A stretch of DNA of 64,000 bases, from contig CAZJEN010000014.1 in NCBI GenBank assembly GCA_964545045.1, positions 14,543-78,542 of the forward strand, read 5' to 3'. The first letter of the stretch is position 1. Every line of letters starts with the position of its first letter. Below, in pieces: positions 18,440 through 27,381 of this stretch. Below the pieces are notes generated by a model. That model made no database searches and was not told the origin of the DNA. It saw nothing but the letters and a program-made list of their open reading frames with translations. Source of the DNA: SIG307 sp964545045. Lineage in GTDB: Bacteria > Bacillota > Clostridia > Lachnospirales > Lachnospiraceae. The position numbers and the translations under genes are program-made.

Positions 18440-19027
18440 TTACCCTTCCGTACCTCTCATACAACCGCCGCATCCTCCGCAACTCTGGCTCATACGGTTG
18501 CCGGACTCATCAAAGGCGTAAACCTCCATGCCGCCTCCGCCCTGCAGATAGTCCCCCACCGACTCCAACAAGCATACCGCCTGGGCTGCGATTCCTTCTC
18601 CGCTGCCGGTAAAACCGAGCCCTTCCTCCGTTGTTGCCTTAATGTTTACCTGCCCTTTGGTAATTCCCAGTGCTCCCGCAATATTTTCCCGCATATCGGA
18701 CAAGTACGGTGCAAATTTCGGTGCCTGGGCAATAATCGTGGCATCGATATTTCCCACCAGATAATGCTCTCCTGCCAGCAATTCTCCTACCTTCTTAAGG
18801 AGCACCATACTGGAAATGCCCGCATAGGCCGGGTCCTTGTCCGGAAAATGCTTTCCGATGTCGCCCAGTGCCGCCGCGCCCAAAAGCGCATCCATAATCG
18901 CATGCAAAAGCACATCCGCATCCGAATGTCCCAGCAAACCCTTTTCGTACGGAATCGCCACTCCTCCTACGATCAGTGCTCTATTTTCTACCAATCGATG
19001 TACATCATATCCTGTTCCGATTCTCAT
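18440..19027 (-). CDS. ispF: 2-C-methyl-D-erythritol 2,4-cyclodiphosphate synthase with cysteine/glycine-rich tail
   Basis: The fifth enzyme of the MEP isoprenoid pathway, forming the cyclodiphosphate in the cytoplasm. The metal ligands D8, H10 (GYDVHRL) and H42 are present, as are LGHSDADVL and the KATTEEGLGFTG signature near residues 129-140. The usual protein ends near residue 158. This one carries about 35 more residues ending in SCGGCGGCMRG, a CxxCxxC-like cluster not expected in the family. It follows mutY by 34 bp and is probably the last gene of the long operon that starts with the GH127 genes. Confidence 0.93.
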   Translation of the reverse strand: MRIGTGYDVHRLVENRALIVGGVAIPYEKGLLGHSDADVLLHAIMDALLGAAALGDIGKHFPDKDPAYAGISSMVLLKKVGELLAGEHYLVGNIDATIIAQAPKFAPYLSDMRENIAGALGITKGQVNIKATTEEGLGFTGSGEGIAAQAVCLLESVGDYLQGGGGMEVYAFDESGNRMSQSCGGCGGCMRGTEG

Positions 19028-19061
19028 AACTGCCTCCTTTATCTTTCAAAGCATTTTCTGC

Positions 19062-20339
19062 TCAAACTTCCTCTTCCTGTTCCTCTGACTTTACGACTTC
19101 TTTTACGTAGGCCTCAAAAGCCGACGGTATCGCATAGGTATCCCGCAACTCCGAAACTGTTACGAATACCGCATCCTCCGGAGCCTTCCGCTTCCCTGTC
19201 AAAGCTTCCGCAACCGCTTTCAGCCGCTCCGGCAGGATTTCCCGGACCGTTGCAGGCGTCCTCTCCCATAAAGCCTCCCTTTCCGATGCTTCTTCCTCGT
19301 CAGACGTTCCTGCTCCGTCCGATACCTTTGCTCCCGCAGGCTCCGCCTGTATGCAGATTCCTTCCATATGCCACTCGATATGGGAAAAAATATGCTTTGC
19401 CTTTTTCCCTTTGGTTACCGTTACCTTTATCCTATCAGCAAGCGTTTGTGATTCTGTTTGTAACCCCGCTTGCAACTCTATCTGTAGCTTCTTCTGCAGT
19501 TCTTCCGTTTCCGTACTGTTCCCCTCCGTCAGTGCATTCGGGAACTCCCAAAGCCCTGCCAGAAGTCCCTTCTTTTCCCTGCGATGCAACAGTATTTTCT
19601 CCCCGCAGGAAATTAGGTACACGGTTCGTTTTTCGATACGTCGTTCCTTTTTTCCTGACTTCACCGGAAGCTCGGTTTCTCTGCCTTCATGAAAGGCTTT
19701 GCACAAATGCATCACCGGACACTGCTCACACAGCGGCTTGCCGTTGGGCAGACACACGGTAGCTCCCAGCTCCATGAGGGACTGGTTAAAGTCTCCGCTC
19801 CGCTTCGGCATGACACGTAACAAATCTTCCCGCACCGCCTGCTTCGTCTTGTCTTTCGCAATATCTTCTTCACTGCCGGTAATTCTGCTCAATACCCGCA
19901 GTACATTCCCGTCTACCGCCGGAAAAGGCAGTCCGAAGGCAATGGAGGAAATAGCTCCCGCCGTATAGTCTCCGATGCCTGGCAGCAAGCGGATTGCTTC
20001 ATAGTCCGCCGGCATCTCGCCGCCGTACTGCTCTACCAATATCTTTGCCGCCTTTTGCATGTTCCGGACCCGGTTATAATAGCCCAGTCCCTCCCACAGC
20101 TTTAACAACACTTCCTCTTCTGCCTCCGCCAGTGCTTTCACATCCGGCAAAGACGCCAAAAAGCGGTCATAATAGCCTCTGACCGCCTCGACTCTTGTCT
20201 GTTGTAGCATGATCTCCGACACCCACACATGGTAGGGTGTCGGATCCTCACGCCACGGTAATATTCTTCGGTTATAATCATACCAATGCAAAAGATAAGG
20301 TATTATCTCTTCCGCCTTATTACTTCCGTCTTTCTTCAC
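19062..20339 (-). CDS. mutY: A/G-specific adenine DNA glycosylase
   Basis: A 425-residue MutY that removes adenine opposite 8-oxoguanine. Catalytic E42 lies in EIMLQQTRVE, the helix-hairpin-helix is LLPGIGDYTAGA (118-129), the catalytic aspartate D143 is in AVDGNVLRV, and the 4Fe-4S cysteines are C196, C204, C207 and C213. The NUDIX-like C-terminal domain is present (LLAGLWEFPN and FSHIEWHMEG), with a long acidic linker and a charged tail. The start is GTG, preceded by AAAGGAG, two bases after the stop of the upstream GH127 gene, so translation is probably coupled. Confidence 0.95.
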   Translation of the reverse strand: MKKDGSNKAEEIIPYLLHWYDYNRRILPWREDPTPYHVWVSEIMLQQTRVEAVRGYYDRFLASLPDVKALAEAEEEVLLKLWEGLGYYNRVRNMQKAAKILVEQYGGEMPADYEAIRLLPGIGDYTAGAISSIAFGLPFPAVDGNVLRVLSRITGSEEDIAKDKTKQAVREDLLRVMPKRSGDFNQSLMELGATVCLPNGKPLCEQCPVMHLCKAFHEGRETELPVKSGKKERRIEKRTVYLISCGEKILLHRREKKGLLAGLWEFPNALTEGNSTETEELQKKLQIELQAGLQTESQTLADRIKVTVTKGKKAKHIFSHIEWHMEGICIQAEPAGAKVSDGAGTSDEEEASEREALWERTPATVREILPERLKAVAEALTGKRKAPEDAVFVTVSELRDTYAIPSAFEAYVKEVVKSEEQEEEV

Positions 20340-20341
20340 CG

Positions 20342-23300
20342 TTACTCCTTTTGGGCATTCTCCGCCGAAATCAACAGTCGTTGTCCCTTTTCACCGGTGA
20401 TTTCAACACGTTCCATCTCCGCTCCCTTGTAATGGGTTGCGGTAATTACCGAAGCCACTTTGTTCACGTAATCATCATCCGCGTAAGCATAGAACACAAC
20501 CTCCGCCGGTACATATCTGCCCATAGCATAGTCCAGTCTGCCGGTCACTTTACCGAGGTACTGTCCTGCGGATGTTACATAGGCCTCAAAATCAATCCTC
20601 TTATATCCGATTTCGTAACGAATACCTTCTAAAGCAAAGTTGTATCCGTCCGTAAGGCTCAAGCCGCCCTTTTTCATTACCCAGAATGCATACGGAATCT
20701 CCTCCGATGTCATGTTAATCCGGATATACTGACCGTCTTCCTTACATTCGACAAGCTTCAAAACATCTGCCATATCTTCCGCCTGCAGAGTGATTCCGCA
20801 CTCCTTCAGGGTAGTCGCATCCAAAACCTGCATTTCACTGAGCTCCGTCGCCGGGAAAATGTATTGCTCTGCACCGGCAGCATTGAACACGCCGCTTGCC
20901 GGGCAAAGGCTTGCCGGGTCTTCAAAGGAATATTCCTTGAAATACATTGCCTTTGCTTCACCCTTTTCCAGGTAAACGTGCTTACTATCCGTTCCGGAAA
21001 GTTCACTCAGATAGAACAGCTTTAATCCCTTACCTTCTACACAGATGTACTGCTTTCCGTTGATACGAACCACCGACGCACTGTAGCCCTGCGGCCAAAC
21101 CGTAGTCTTTACATAGTTTTCCGCATCCTCCGTCAGATATACGGAATCCTCCTTAAAGATCGGCAAATCGTAGCCGTGTCCTTTTACCTTCAAGACTTCT
21201 GCCACCTTCGGAAGCTTCTCCGCGAAGAAGGTGTCTGCCGCATCTTTCCCCTTCAGAAAGCCTCTCGCTATCGGAGTTGCGAACAAATACAGCACAACAA
21301 CCAGTGCAAGCACACCTACAATCCAAAGGATTGCCTTTAACGCACTGAAATCTCTGGAAGCACGGCGTAGTTTCTTTTTCCGCTTCTTTTGTGCTTTTTT
21401 CTTCTCCTTGTCAGCAGCCTTTTCTGCGGCTTTTTCGGTCGCCTTCTGCACTTTTTCGGATTCTATCTGGGCCTTTTCCTGCTTCAGCACTTCCTCGGCT
21501 TTCATGGCCTTCGCCGCCTCGGCTTCCGCCTCCGCCTTTTGGGTCGTAGCTTCAATTTCCGCACGTTCTGCCGCCAGCTTTGCCGCCTGCAGATTCTCTT
21601 CTTCTTCTCTCCGCTTCGCTTCCGCCAATTCCGCAGCACGCTCCGCATCCGCTACATTCCGGGCCGCAGCCTGTCTTGCTTCCGCTTCCGCAAGCTCTGC
21701 CGCACGTTCCGCATCCGCTACCTTTTGTGCAGCAAGCTGTTTTGCTTCCGCCTCCATACGTCTCTGCTCTTCGGCTTCCTGAAGAATACGCTCTGCCTCG
21801 GCTGCCTCCTCTTGACGAAGACGTTCTTCTTCCTCCGCCTCGCGACGCAGGCGAGCCGCCTCTGCCTCCGCCTTTTGAGCTACCGCTTCCGCTTCCGCAC
21901 GCTCCGCCGCCAGCTTTGCCGCCTGCAGATTTTCTTCCTCTTCCTTGCGCTTCGCTTCGGCCATCTGAGCTGCCAGCTCAGCCTCAGCCATGGTCTGTGC
22001 CGCAATCTGTCTTGCTTCTGCCTCTATTTTCTTCTGTTCTTCTGCTTCTGCCTCTAGACGCAAACGTTCCGTCTCAGCCTCCGCCAAACGTCGCTCTTCT
22101 TCCTCTGCCTCACGGCGTAAACGCGCAGCCTCTGCCTCTGCCTTTTGCGTTGCAGCTTCCGCTTCCGCACGCTCCGCTGCCAGCTTTGCCGCCTGCAGAT
22201 TTGCCTCTTCTTCTCTAAGCTTCGCCTCCGCAAGCTCTGCCGCACGTTCCGCGTCTGCCACATTCTGTGCTGCAATCCGGCGCGCCTCGGCCTCTGCCAA
22301 CGCCGCAGCCTGCTCCGCTTCCGCCACGCTCTGTGCCGCAGCTCGTCTTGCCTCGTTCTCGATTCTTCTGGTCTCTTCTTCTTCCTCTTCCAAACGTTTC
22401 CGTCTCGCTTCTTCCTCTTCACGACGCAAACGCTCCGCCTTGGCCTCCTGACGCTGACGTTCCGCCTCGGCCTCTTCTGCCTGACGGCGGGCTGCTTCCT
22501 TGGCCTCCGCATCTTCTGCAGTCTCCTTCGGTTCCGGATCCTGCTTTACGCACTCTTCCTCCTCCGTGTGTACCGTTTCCGCGCCCTTGCGTTCCTCTTC
22601 CAGACGCTCCTGCTCCACGATAACGCTACGCAACTCCTCCGGAAGATTCGCCTGATCGTAATATTCAAAATAAATACCGTAACGCTCTTTGTAAATCTTG
22701 TAATACGGACGGAATACCAATACGTCATCCACATCGGTTCCGCGCATAGTAAAGGTCAGTTCCCCGGCTTTTTTTACGATATTGTCACCGCAATGCTCAA
22801 ACCACTCGAAAAGCGTTACACCTTCCTTCAGTAAAATCTGTTCACGCACGGAAACAGTCTTGGTTGCCACGGTTGCCTTCGTTTGTTTCATGCTCTCCGT
22901 GGTCATAGCCTCAGTGCCCAAGCCTGCCGCCAAAACAAACGGTCCGTAAGACAGTGCCGCACAGTTCTCCATATCCGGAAGCTTATTTACCGTTACCTTC
23001 GGATGGAATTTCAGCACAATACGGTCTCCGGATTTCCGCTTGCCCTCCGTACTGATATATCCGTTCTTTACGAAGGTATTCGTCACCGTGCCGTTCACCG
23101 ACACCTCAATGTCCTCTCCGCTCCATTCCGGCACTCGGAAATAGAGAGAGGTTTCCTTGAAATCCTCCGTCACCAACACAAATTCCGCGGACTCGTAGCT
23201 TTCCGGGTCTACCGTCTGCGTCAGCTTCACACCCAAGCCTTTATCCTCAAGCACGGATGAAATGTATAGATTCACATAAATTCCGCCGCTGGCATGATAG

Positions 23301-24442
23301 ATGCTGGAGCTTAAGTCGGTAAAAAGCTCCATTCCGGCACCGGTACAACACCAAAACTTCGAATCCGGTGTGGAAAATGTCTTAAAATATCCGGTTGCCA
23401 TCGGCTGAAAGAACGCAGCCATACCGTCTTCCGGGTTTTGGGCACCCAGCATTGCATTAAAGTACGCCCGTTCATAATAATCCATATATTTTTTGTCACC
23501 GGTTACGGAATACAGCCCCGCGGCCAGCTTCATCATACCGCGAACGCTGCAGGTCTCACTGTTGTACTGGTTGCGCCCGGCTGCCAATGCCCCCGGTTCA
23601 CAGAAATACATCATCTCACCGTTACCGCCGGTAACATAGGTATGGCTTTCCGTTACCATATCAAAAAAATTCTTTACAATCTCAAAAGAACGGACCTCCG
23701 ACTCCCCGAACGCCATATACCGGTTCAGTGCACCGAGAATCTTCGGAATCGTATCGGACACCTGTTTATTCGCCAATACATTCTTTCCTACGGAGAGCTG
23801 CGTAAACAAAGCCGTCTCGTCAAACTTCTCCGCTGCCTCCGCATAACGCTCGTCACCGGTAATTTTGTACAGCTCATACAAGCAATCATTCATACCGCCG
23901 TCGGCGATGCTGAGCACTCTTCTCAGTTCTCTGTCCGTCCACTTCTGTACCCGGGCAACAATCCATTCACCCAGTTTTTTCACAATGGTTAGAGCCTGAT
24001 CCATTCCGGCAAGCTTGTATACGGCAATCAGTCCCGCTACAAGCTTGTGCATTATATACCACGCCTTGTAAGGCTGGCCGTTCTCCAGCTTGTCAAAAAC
24101 CTCCTCAGGGAAGGTAAACAAATATCCGTTTTCACTCTGACACCGGGACAGTACGGATAGAACATACTCCAACCGTTCCTTTATCTCTCCGGATCTCTCC
24201 TTTGCATAAATCTGTGCCAGAGCCACCATATAGTGTCCCAGGGTATGACCGCAATACTCTTCGTTTTCCCATCCTCCGGAATATTTTTCTGCATCGTTTG
24301 GAATACCTGCCGTCTCACAGAAGCCTGCCAACAGCTTGTCCATATCGAGACTGCACAAGTACTCTTTTTCTTTAACATAAGAGTTTACAATAAGCGGTTC
24401 CGTCACCTTAACCGAATGCCGCGCAAATTCACGTATCCGCAT
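20342..24442 (-). CDS. GH127-like domain + repeat coiled coil + membrane anchor + exported domain (giant protein)
   Basis: 1366 residues. Residues 1-600 form a DUF1680/GH127 (beta-L-arabinofuranosidase-like) domain with GGNGE (272-276), ETC (E296, C298) and FWCCTG (C365, C366). These correspond to the Zn ligands and cysteine nucleophile known from HypBA1, so it looks catalytically intact. No signal peptide is seen. Residues 605-1025 are an Ala/Glu/Arg coiled coil with 90-residue repeats (717, 807, 897). A highly basic stretch (1014-1030) precedes one membrane helix (1036-1056), predicting N-inside topology. The last 300 residues are an exported domain shared with the 27382-31101 protein (YICVEGKGLK motif). 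Substrate and role unknown. Confidence 0.85.
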   Translation of the reverse strand: MRIREFARHSVKVTEPLIVNSYVKEKEYLCSLDMDKLLAGFCETAGIPNDAEKYSGGWENEEYCGHTLGHYMVALAQIYAKERSGEIKERLEYVLSVLSRCQSENGYLFTFPEEVFDKLENGQPYKAWYIMHKLVAGLIAVYKLAGMDQALTIVKKLGEWIVARVQKWTDRELRRVLSIADGGMNDCLYELYKITGDERYAEAAEKFDETALFTQLSVGKNVLANKQVSDTIPKILGALNRYMAFGESEVRSFEIVKNFFDMVTESHTYVTGGNGEMMYFCEPGALAAGRNQYNSETCSVRGMMKLAAGLYSVTGDKKYMDYYERAYFNAMLGAQNPEDGMAAFFQPMATGYFKTFSTPDSKFWCCTGAGMELFTDLSSSIYHASGGIYVNLYISSVLEDKGLGVKLTQTVDPESYESAEFVLVTEDFKETSLYFRVPEWSGEDIEVSVNGTVTNTFVKNGYISTEGKRKSGDRIVLKFHPKVTVNKLPDMENCAALSYGPFVLAAGLGTEAMTTESMKQTKATVATKTVSVREQILLKEGVTLFEWFEHCGDNIVKKAGELTFTMRGTDVDDVLVFRPYYKIYKERYGIYFEYYDQANLPEELRSVIVEQERLEEERKGAETVHTEEEECVKQDPEPKETAEDAEAKEAARRQAEEAEAERQRQEAKAERLRREEEEARRKRLEEEEEETRRIENEARRAAAQSVAEAEQAAALAEAEARRIAAQNVADAERAAELAEAKLREEEANLQAAKLAAERAEAEAATQKAEAEAARLRREAEEEERRLAEAETERLRLEAEAEEQKKIEAEARQIAAQTMAEAELAAQMAEAKRKEEEENLQAAKLAAERAEAEAVAQKAEAEAARLRREAEEEERLRQEEAAEAERILQEAEEQRRMEAEAKQLAAQKVADAERAAELAEAEARQAAARNVADAERAAELAEAKRREEEENLQAAKLAAERAEIEATTQKAEAEAEAAKAMKAEEVLKQEKAQIESEKVQKATEKAAEKAADKEKKKAQKKRKKKLRRASRDFSALKAILWIVGVLALVVVLYLFATPIARGFLKGKDAADTFFAEKLPKVAEVLKVKGHGYDLPIFKEDSVYLTEDAENYVKTTVWPQGYSASVVRINGKQYICVEGKGLKLFYLSELSGTDSKHVYLEKGEAKAMYFKEYSFEDPASLCPASGVFNAAGAEQYIFPATELSEMQVLDATTLKECGITLQAEDMADVLKLVECKEDGQYIRINMTSEEIPYAFWVMKKGGLSLTDGYNFALEGIRYEIGYKRIDFEAYVTSAGQYLGKVTGRLDYAMGRYVPAEVVFYAYADDDYVNKVASVITATHYKGAEMERVEITGEKGQRLLISAENAQKE
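21600..22295 (-). repeat. In-frame 270-bp tandem repeats encoding the coiled coil
   Basis: Within the coiled coil, units beginning EAEAR-x-AAQ recur at residues 717, 807 and 897, a period of exactly 90 residues (270 bp). A further partial copy begins at 919. NLQAAKLAAERAE is repeated at about 748, 838 and 950. The DNA copies are similar but not identical, so the duplication is not recent. Boundaries are approximate. Confidence 0.8.
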
Positions 24443-24476
24443 ATTACTTCCTCCTTTTCGGTCATAGTTTCACTCT

Positions 24477-27365
24477 TTAGCGTTTCTTTCCGCCAAAAAG
24501 CCCCTTCAGGCCACCCCATCTCTTTTCTGTGCCTTCTGCTTCTCCCGGCTGAATCGTTGCTTCTATTTGTGCACGCTCCGCCGACAGCTTTGCTAACAGT
24601 AGCTTTGCTTCTTCCTCTCTCAGTCTTGCTTCTGCCAGCTCCGCAGCACGTTGCGCTTCCGCCAGCTGCTGTGCCGCAGCCTGTTTTTCCTTCTCTTCGG
24701 CCAGCTTCTTCTCATCCGCCGCACGCTTCTTAGCTTCTTCCTCTTCGAGTTTACGCTTACGCTCCGCTTCTTCCGCTTCCTCCTGGCGACGGCGCTCCAT
24801 CTCCTGACGCTGAAGCTCTCGTTCCTTGTAAAGACGGTATTCTTCCTCACGTTTCTTACGTGCCTCTTCCTTACGCAGACGATCTTCCTCTTCCCTCGCA
24901 CGACGTTCGCGGCCTTCATCTCCCTCTTGGCGGCGTTCCTCCATCTCCTGACGCTGGAGGTCTATTCCGCGACGAAGTCGATACTCTTCCTCACGACGTT
25001 TTTGCTCTTCTTCTTTACGACGACGGGCTTCTTCCTCCTCTTCCTCACGACGGCGGCGGGCTGCCTCCTCTTCTTCCGCACGGCGGCGCTCCTCCTCCTG
25101 TTCCAAACGGAAACGCTCTTCCAGACTCATTTCCATGAGCCTATCCGCCTCTTCGTTCTTCCTTTCTTCCTCTGCTGCTGCCGCAAGACGACGTTCTTCC
25201 TCACGGCGCTTACGCTCCTCTTCCGCACGCTTTTTACGTTCCTCGTCCTCACGACGCTCTCTCTCTTCCGCCTCTGCTTCCGCACGACGCTGAAGCTCCT
25301 GACGCTGAAGCTCTATTCCGCGACGAAGACGATAATCCTCCTCACGCTGTTTACGCAGTTCCTCCTGACGCTGACGTTCTTCCTCTTCCTGTTGCAAACG
25401 CACTGCATCCCGGCGTCTCTGTTCTTCTTCCTTAATCTTGCGCTCTTCTTCCTCCTTACGAAGACGCTCTTCCTCCGCCTTACGGGCAGCCTCCGCTTCC
25501 GCAGCAAGGCGTTCCTCCTCCAGACGCTTTTTCTCCTCCTTAATTGCGCGGAGGTCATCCGGAAGATTCTCCTCGTCATAGCATTCCATATATATGCCGT
25601 AACGCTCGTTATAAAGCTTGTAATACGGTCTGAAAGCCACTTCAACGTCCTCTTCCAGTCCGGTCAGTGTATAGGCCAGCTCTCCGTCCTTTTTCACGAA
25701 GTTTTCTTTGTAATTTGCCAGCCACTCGGAACGGTTCAAGCCCTCCTTCAGTACGATACGATCCATTACCGGCACCTTCTTTGTCGGCGCATCTACATTC
25801 GTACGCTTCATACACTCCGTGGTCATGTCCTCGGTACCCAGTCCCGCTGCCATTACAAACGGTCCGTAGGTTGCCGCAACACAATACTCCATCTCCGGAA
25901 GCTTGTGCAACGTCAGTGCCGGGTGGAACTTAAGAACGATACGTTCTCCGTTCACATGCTTCTTGTCCGTATGAAGGTATCCGTTCGTTACAGACGTCTC
26001 CACCGCAGTTCCGTTTATGGTTACCTCTACCTTATCACCTGCCCATTCCGGCATACGGAAATAGAGCGCAGTCTCCTTCGTCCCGTTCAGCTCCAGTGTA
26101 AATTCAGCGGTATCATAGCTCTCCCAATCGATTTTCTGAGTCAGCTTTACTCCGGACTCCTTATCCTCAAGTACCGAAGAAATATATAAGTTAACGTAAA
26201 CAGCGTCTTCCGCCCTATGATAAATACCGCGGTCCAATGTAGTAAACATCTTCATACCGGTTCCGGTACAACACCAGAACTTATTAATCGGCGCAGAAAA
26301 TGTTTTGAAATAGCCGGAAGCCATCGACTGGAAGCACGCGGTCATACCGTCCTCCGGATTCTGTGCACCCAGCATCGCATTAAAGTACGCCTGCTCGTAG
26401 TAATCCATGTACTTTTTGTCACCCGTTAAGGAATAGAGCCTCTGTGCCAGCATCATCATAGCATAGGTACTGCAGGTCTCACTGTTATACTGGGTACGGT
26501 TTTTCGCAATATCCCCCGGAGTACGGAAATGATACATTTCACCATTACCGCCGGTAATAAAGGTATGCTCCTGGGTTACCATATCGAAAAAGTTCTTGGC
26601 GGTCTCAAGAGAACGAACCTCCGTCTCCCCGATTGTCATATAACGGTTTAACGCACCGAGAACCTTGGAAATCGTATCGGCGGCATGCTTATTTGCCAAA
26701 ATATCCTTTCCCATGGAAAGTGATGCAAACATATCTTCTTCGTCAAACTTAGCCGCAGCCTGCGCATACCGCTCATTTTCGGTCAGCTTAGACAACTCGT
26801 ACAAGCAGTCATTCATTCCGCCGTCCGCAACAGAAAGGGTCCATCTCTTTTGTCTCTCCGTCCAGTTCAAAACCCGGTCCGCAATCCAATCACCCAGCTT
26901 TTCCACAATGGTTTTCGCCTGCTCCATTCCGGTCATCCGGTATACGGCAATCAACCCCATCACAAGCTTGTGCATTACATACCACAGCTTATAAGGATCG
27001 CCCTTCTCCAGCTTGGCAAAAAGCTCCTCATCATGGGCAAACAGGAAGCCACTTTGCTTCTGGCTCTGAGCCAGCTCGGACAATATATACTCCAGACGTT
27101 CCTTAATCTCTGCCGATTGCTCCTTTGCATAAACCTGTGCCAGAGCTGTCATGTAGTGTCCAAGCGTATGACCGGCATAATCCTTATCCTCCCAGCCGCC
27201 GGTATATTTGTCCGCCCGTTTCGAGATACCTGCCGTCTCACGGAATCCCGCCATAAGCCTGTCCATGTCAAGACTGCATAAGTACTCCTTTTCTTTCATG
27301 TAAGCGTTTACAAGTACCGGTTCCGTTACCGTAACCGAATTTCGCGCATATTCTCGCATACGCAT
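24477..27365 (-). CDS. GH127-like domain fused to a long Glu/Arg coiled coil (no membrane anchor)
   Basis: 962 residues from ATG 27365, which has GGAGGG six to seven bases upstream; an ATG/GTG-type start 33 bases earlier has no good site. Residues 1-600 are the same GH127-like domain as the neighbours, with ETC (E296, C298) and FWCCTG (C365, C366) conserved. Residues 610-930 are an extreme charged coiled coil. Within it a YRLRRGI-x-LQRQE motif occurs twice and a variant (YRLYKERELQRQE) a third time. The tail ends GGLKGLFGGKKR, basic and glycine-rich. No signal peptide and no membrane helix, so it is predicted cytoplasmic. Possibly a soluble partner of the two anchored paralogues through coiled-coil contact. 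Confidence 0.82.
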   Translation of the reverse strand: MRMREYARNSVTVTEPVLVNAYMKEKEYLCSLDMDRLMAGFRETAGISKRADKYTGGWEDKDYAGHTLGHYMTALAQVYAKEQSAEIKERLEYILSELAQSQKQSGFLFAHDEELFAKLEKGDPYKLWYVMHKLVMGLIAVYRMTGMEQAKTIVEKLGDWIADRVLNWTERQKRWTLSVADGGMNDCLYELSKLTENERYAQAAAKFDEEDMFASLSMGKDILANKHAADTISKVLGALNRYMTIGETEVRSLETAKNFFDMVTQEHTFITGGNGEMYHFRTPGDIAKNRTQYNSETCSTYAMMMLAQRLYSLTGDKKYMDYYEQAYFNAMLGAQNPEDGMTACFQSMASGYFKTFSAPINKFWCCTGTGMKMFTTLDRGIYHRAEDAVYVNLYISSVLEDKESGVKLTQKIDWESYDTAEFTLELNGTKETALYFRMPEWAGDKVEVTINGTAVETSVTNGYLHTDKKHVNGERIVLKFHPALTLHKLPEMEYCVAATYGPFVMAAGLGTEDMTTECMKRTNVDAPTKKVPVMDRIVLKEGLNRSEWLANYKENFVKKDGELAYTLTGLEEDVEVAFRPYYKLYNERYGIYMECYDEENLPDDLRAIKEEKKRLEEERLAAEAEAARKAEEERLRKEEEERKIKEEEQRRRDAVRLQQEEEERQRQEELRKQREEDYRLRRGIELQRQELQRRAEAEAEERERREDEERKKRAEEERKRREEERRLAAAAEEERKNEEADRLMEMSLEERFRLEQEEERRRAEEEEAARRRREEEEEEARRRKEEEQKRREEEYRLRRGIDLQRQEMEERRQEGDEGRERRAREEEDRLRKEEARKKREEEYRLYKERELQRQEMERRRQEEAEEAERKRKLEEEEAKKRAADEKKLAEEKEKQAAAQQLAEAQRAAELAEARLREEEAKLLLAKLSAERAQIEATIQPGEAEGTEKRWGGLKGLFGGKKR

Positions 27366-27381
27366 ACATATCCCTCCTTTT

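Noticed and set aside
18764..19762. 332-codon plus-strand frame across ispF and mutY
   Set aside because: Pro/Leu-rich shadow of two well-identified genes.
21600..22295. Regular repeats considered as a possible CRISPR or minisatellite array
   Set aside because: The 270-bp period keeps reading frame and encodes a coiled coil; there are no short identical repeats with unique spacers, and no cas genes.
21231..22834. Several overlapping plus-strand frames rich in Ala, Ser and Leu
   Set aside because: They mirror the Ala/Glu coiled-coil repeats of the minus-strand gene and change frame along the repeat; no start signals.
24651..26189. Long plus-strand open frame (512 codons) opposite a GH127/coiled-coil gene
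   Set aside because: It is made of Leu/Phe/Thr-rich sequence produced by reading Glu/Arg codons backwards. There is no ribosome site or promoter, and the minus-strand gene has clear homology.
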